Source: Planifilum fulgidum (GTDB taxonomy: Bacteria; Bacillota; Bacilli; Thermoactinomycetales; DSM-44946). Taken from it: a stretch of 64,000 nucleotides of DNA. The DNA is taken from the NCBI RefSeq assembly GCF_900113175.1, contig NZ_FOOK01000008.1, positions 1 through 64,000 on the forward strand, in the 5' to 3' direction. The position numbers and the translations under genes were made by a program. Below are positions 63,729 through 64,000 of the stretch, piece after piece (positions within the stretch are counted from its first letter, which is position 1; every line of letters begins with the position of its first letter). Below the pieces are notes generated by a model. That model did no database searches. It was not told the DNA's origin and worked only from the letters and a program-made list of their open reading frames with translations.

Positions 63729-64000
63729 TTGCACAAAGGTTATGAAGGGTCCAAAGCCCGGTACCAAGAGGCGGTCCGGTTGATCCCCGGCGGGGTCAAC
63801 AGCCCGGTCCGTGCCTTTCGCTCGGTGGAGATGAATCCGGTGTATATCGAGCGGGGAGAGGGTTCCCGCGTTTTCGACGTGGACGGGAACGAGTACATCG
63901 ACTATCTCTGTTCCTGGGGGCCCCTGATTCTCGGACACGCCCACCCGAAGGTGGTGGAGGCCGTTCAGGAGACGGCGAGAAGGGGAACCAGTTTCGGCCT
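63729..64000 (+). CDS. hemL: Glutamate-1-semialdehyde 2,1-aminomutase, N-terminal part (cut by window edge)
   Basis: The first 90 codons of GSA aminomutase, which makes ALA from glutamate-1-semialdehyde. [53 protein letters not shown] and [15 protein letters not shown] match HemL. The start is TTG 63729 (then His-Lys-Gly-Tyr-Glu), with GGGGGCGG upstream. The PLP lysine lies beyond the window. It completes the operon order of B. subtilis. Confidence 0.93.
   Translation, partial: MHKGYEGSKARYQEAVRLIPGGVNSPVRAFRSVEMNPVYIERGEGSRVFDVDGNEYIDYLCSWGPLILGHAHPKVVEAVQETARRGTSFG

Overview
The window comes from a GC-rich, spore-forming member of the Bacillota, order Bacillales. Gene order is that of the Bacillus chromosome: ysmB-racE-gerM-rph-ysnA-ysnB, then tig-clpX-lonB-lonA-ysxC, then hemA-hemX-hemC-hemD-hemB-hemL. 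The sporulation-type genes gerM and lonB, the high GC and the glucuronoxylan genes would suit a thermophilic compost organism of the Thermoactinomycetaceae type. That placement is inference; no rRNA or species marker is present.

Layout. (1) 1-2.8 kb: the first 72 codons of an IS1182-type transposase, then a GntR (YtrA-type)/ABC operon with a perfect operator over its promoter. (2) 3.2-5.7 kb: an acyl-CoA ligase and a crotonase-fold protein. (3) 6-21.8 kb: sugar and glucuronoxylan utilisation. It has an oligosaccharide ABC importer, a ROK (XylR-like) repressor, the xylose importer XylFGH, uronate isomerase, GH67 alpha-glucuronidase, mannonate dehydratase, an SDR fructuronate reductase and a decayed aldose 1-epimerase. 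(4) 21.8-23 kb: an MFS exporter. (5) 23.2-27.1 kb: a five-gene set (three proteins around DUF2249 domains or unknown, a CcoN/NnrS-like membrane protein, a DUF59 protein) behind an exact Fnr-type class II promoter, plus a nitroreductase and a ferredoxin with a second Fnr-type site. (6) 27.4-32.2 kb: WrbA and MhqR with two MhqR operators, a cyclase/FAH pair and a Tat-exported PhoD. (7) 32.5-37.2 kb: the ysmB-to-ysnB block and a tRNA-Arg. (8) 37.4-39.3 kb: two lipoproteins, one with a VWA domain. (9) 39.5-47.7 kb: tig-clpP-clpX-lonB-lonA-ysxC. (10) 47.9-56 kb: ddl, two membrane proteins, a NarL-type two-component system and a NitT/TauT-type ABC importer, all inserted between ysxC and hemA. (11) 56.2-64 kb: a tetrapyrrole operon.

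How it works together. Aldouronates taken into the cell would be trimmed by AguA. Glucuronate would pass through uronate isomerase, UxuB and UxuA to 2-keto-3-deoxygluconate, and free xylose enters through XylFGH. The same half-sites occur before the oligosaccharide importer and between the ROK gene and xylF, which suggests one repressor controls both.

The tetrapyrrole operon contains precorrin-2 dehydrogenase, a SUMT-HemD fusion and a fused AhbA-AhbB siroheme decarboxylase between hemB and hemL. This ties the common trunk to siroheme and then to didecarboxysiroheme, the precursor of heme by the Ahb route or of heme d1. With the two Fnr-type promoters, it points to an anaerobic or nitrogen-oxide-respiring side to the organism. 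The most interesting unexplained system is the Fnr-type DUF2249/CcoN-like/DUF59 cluster at 23.2-26 kb.
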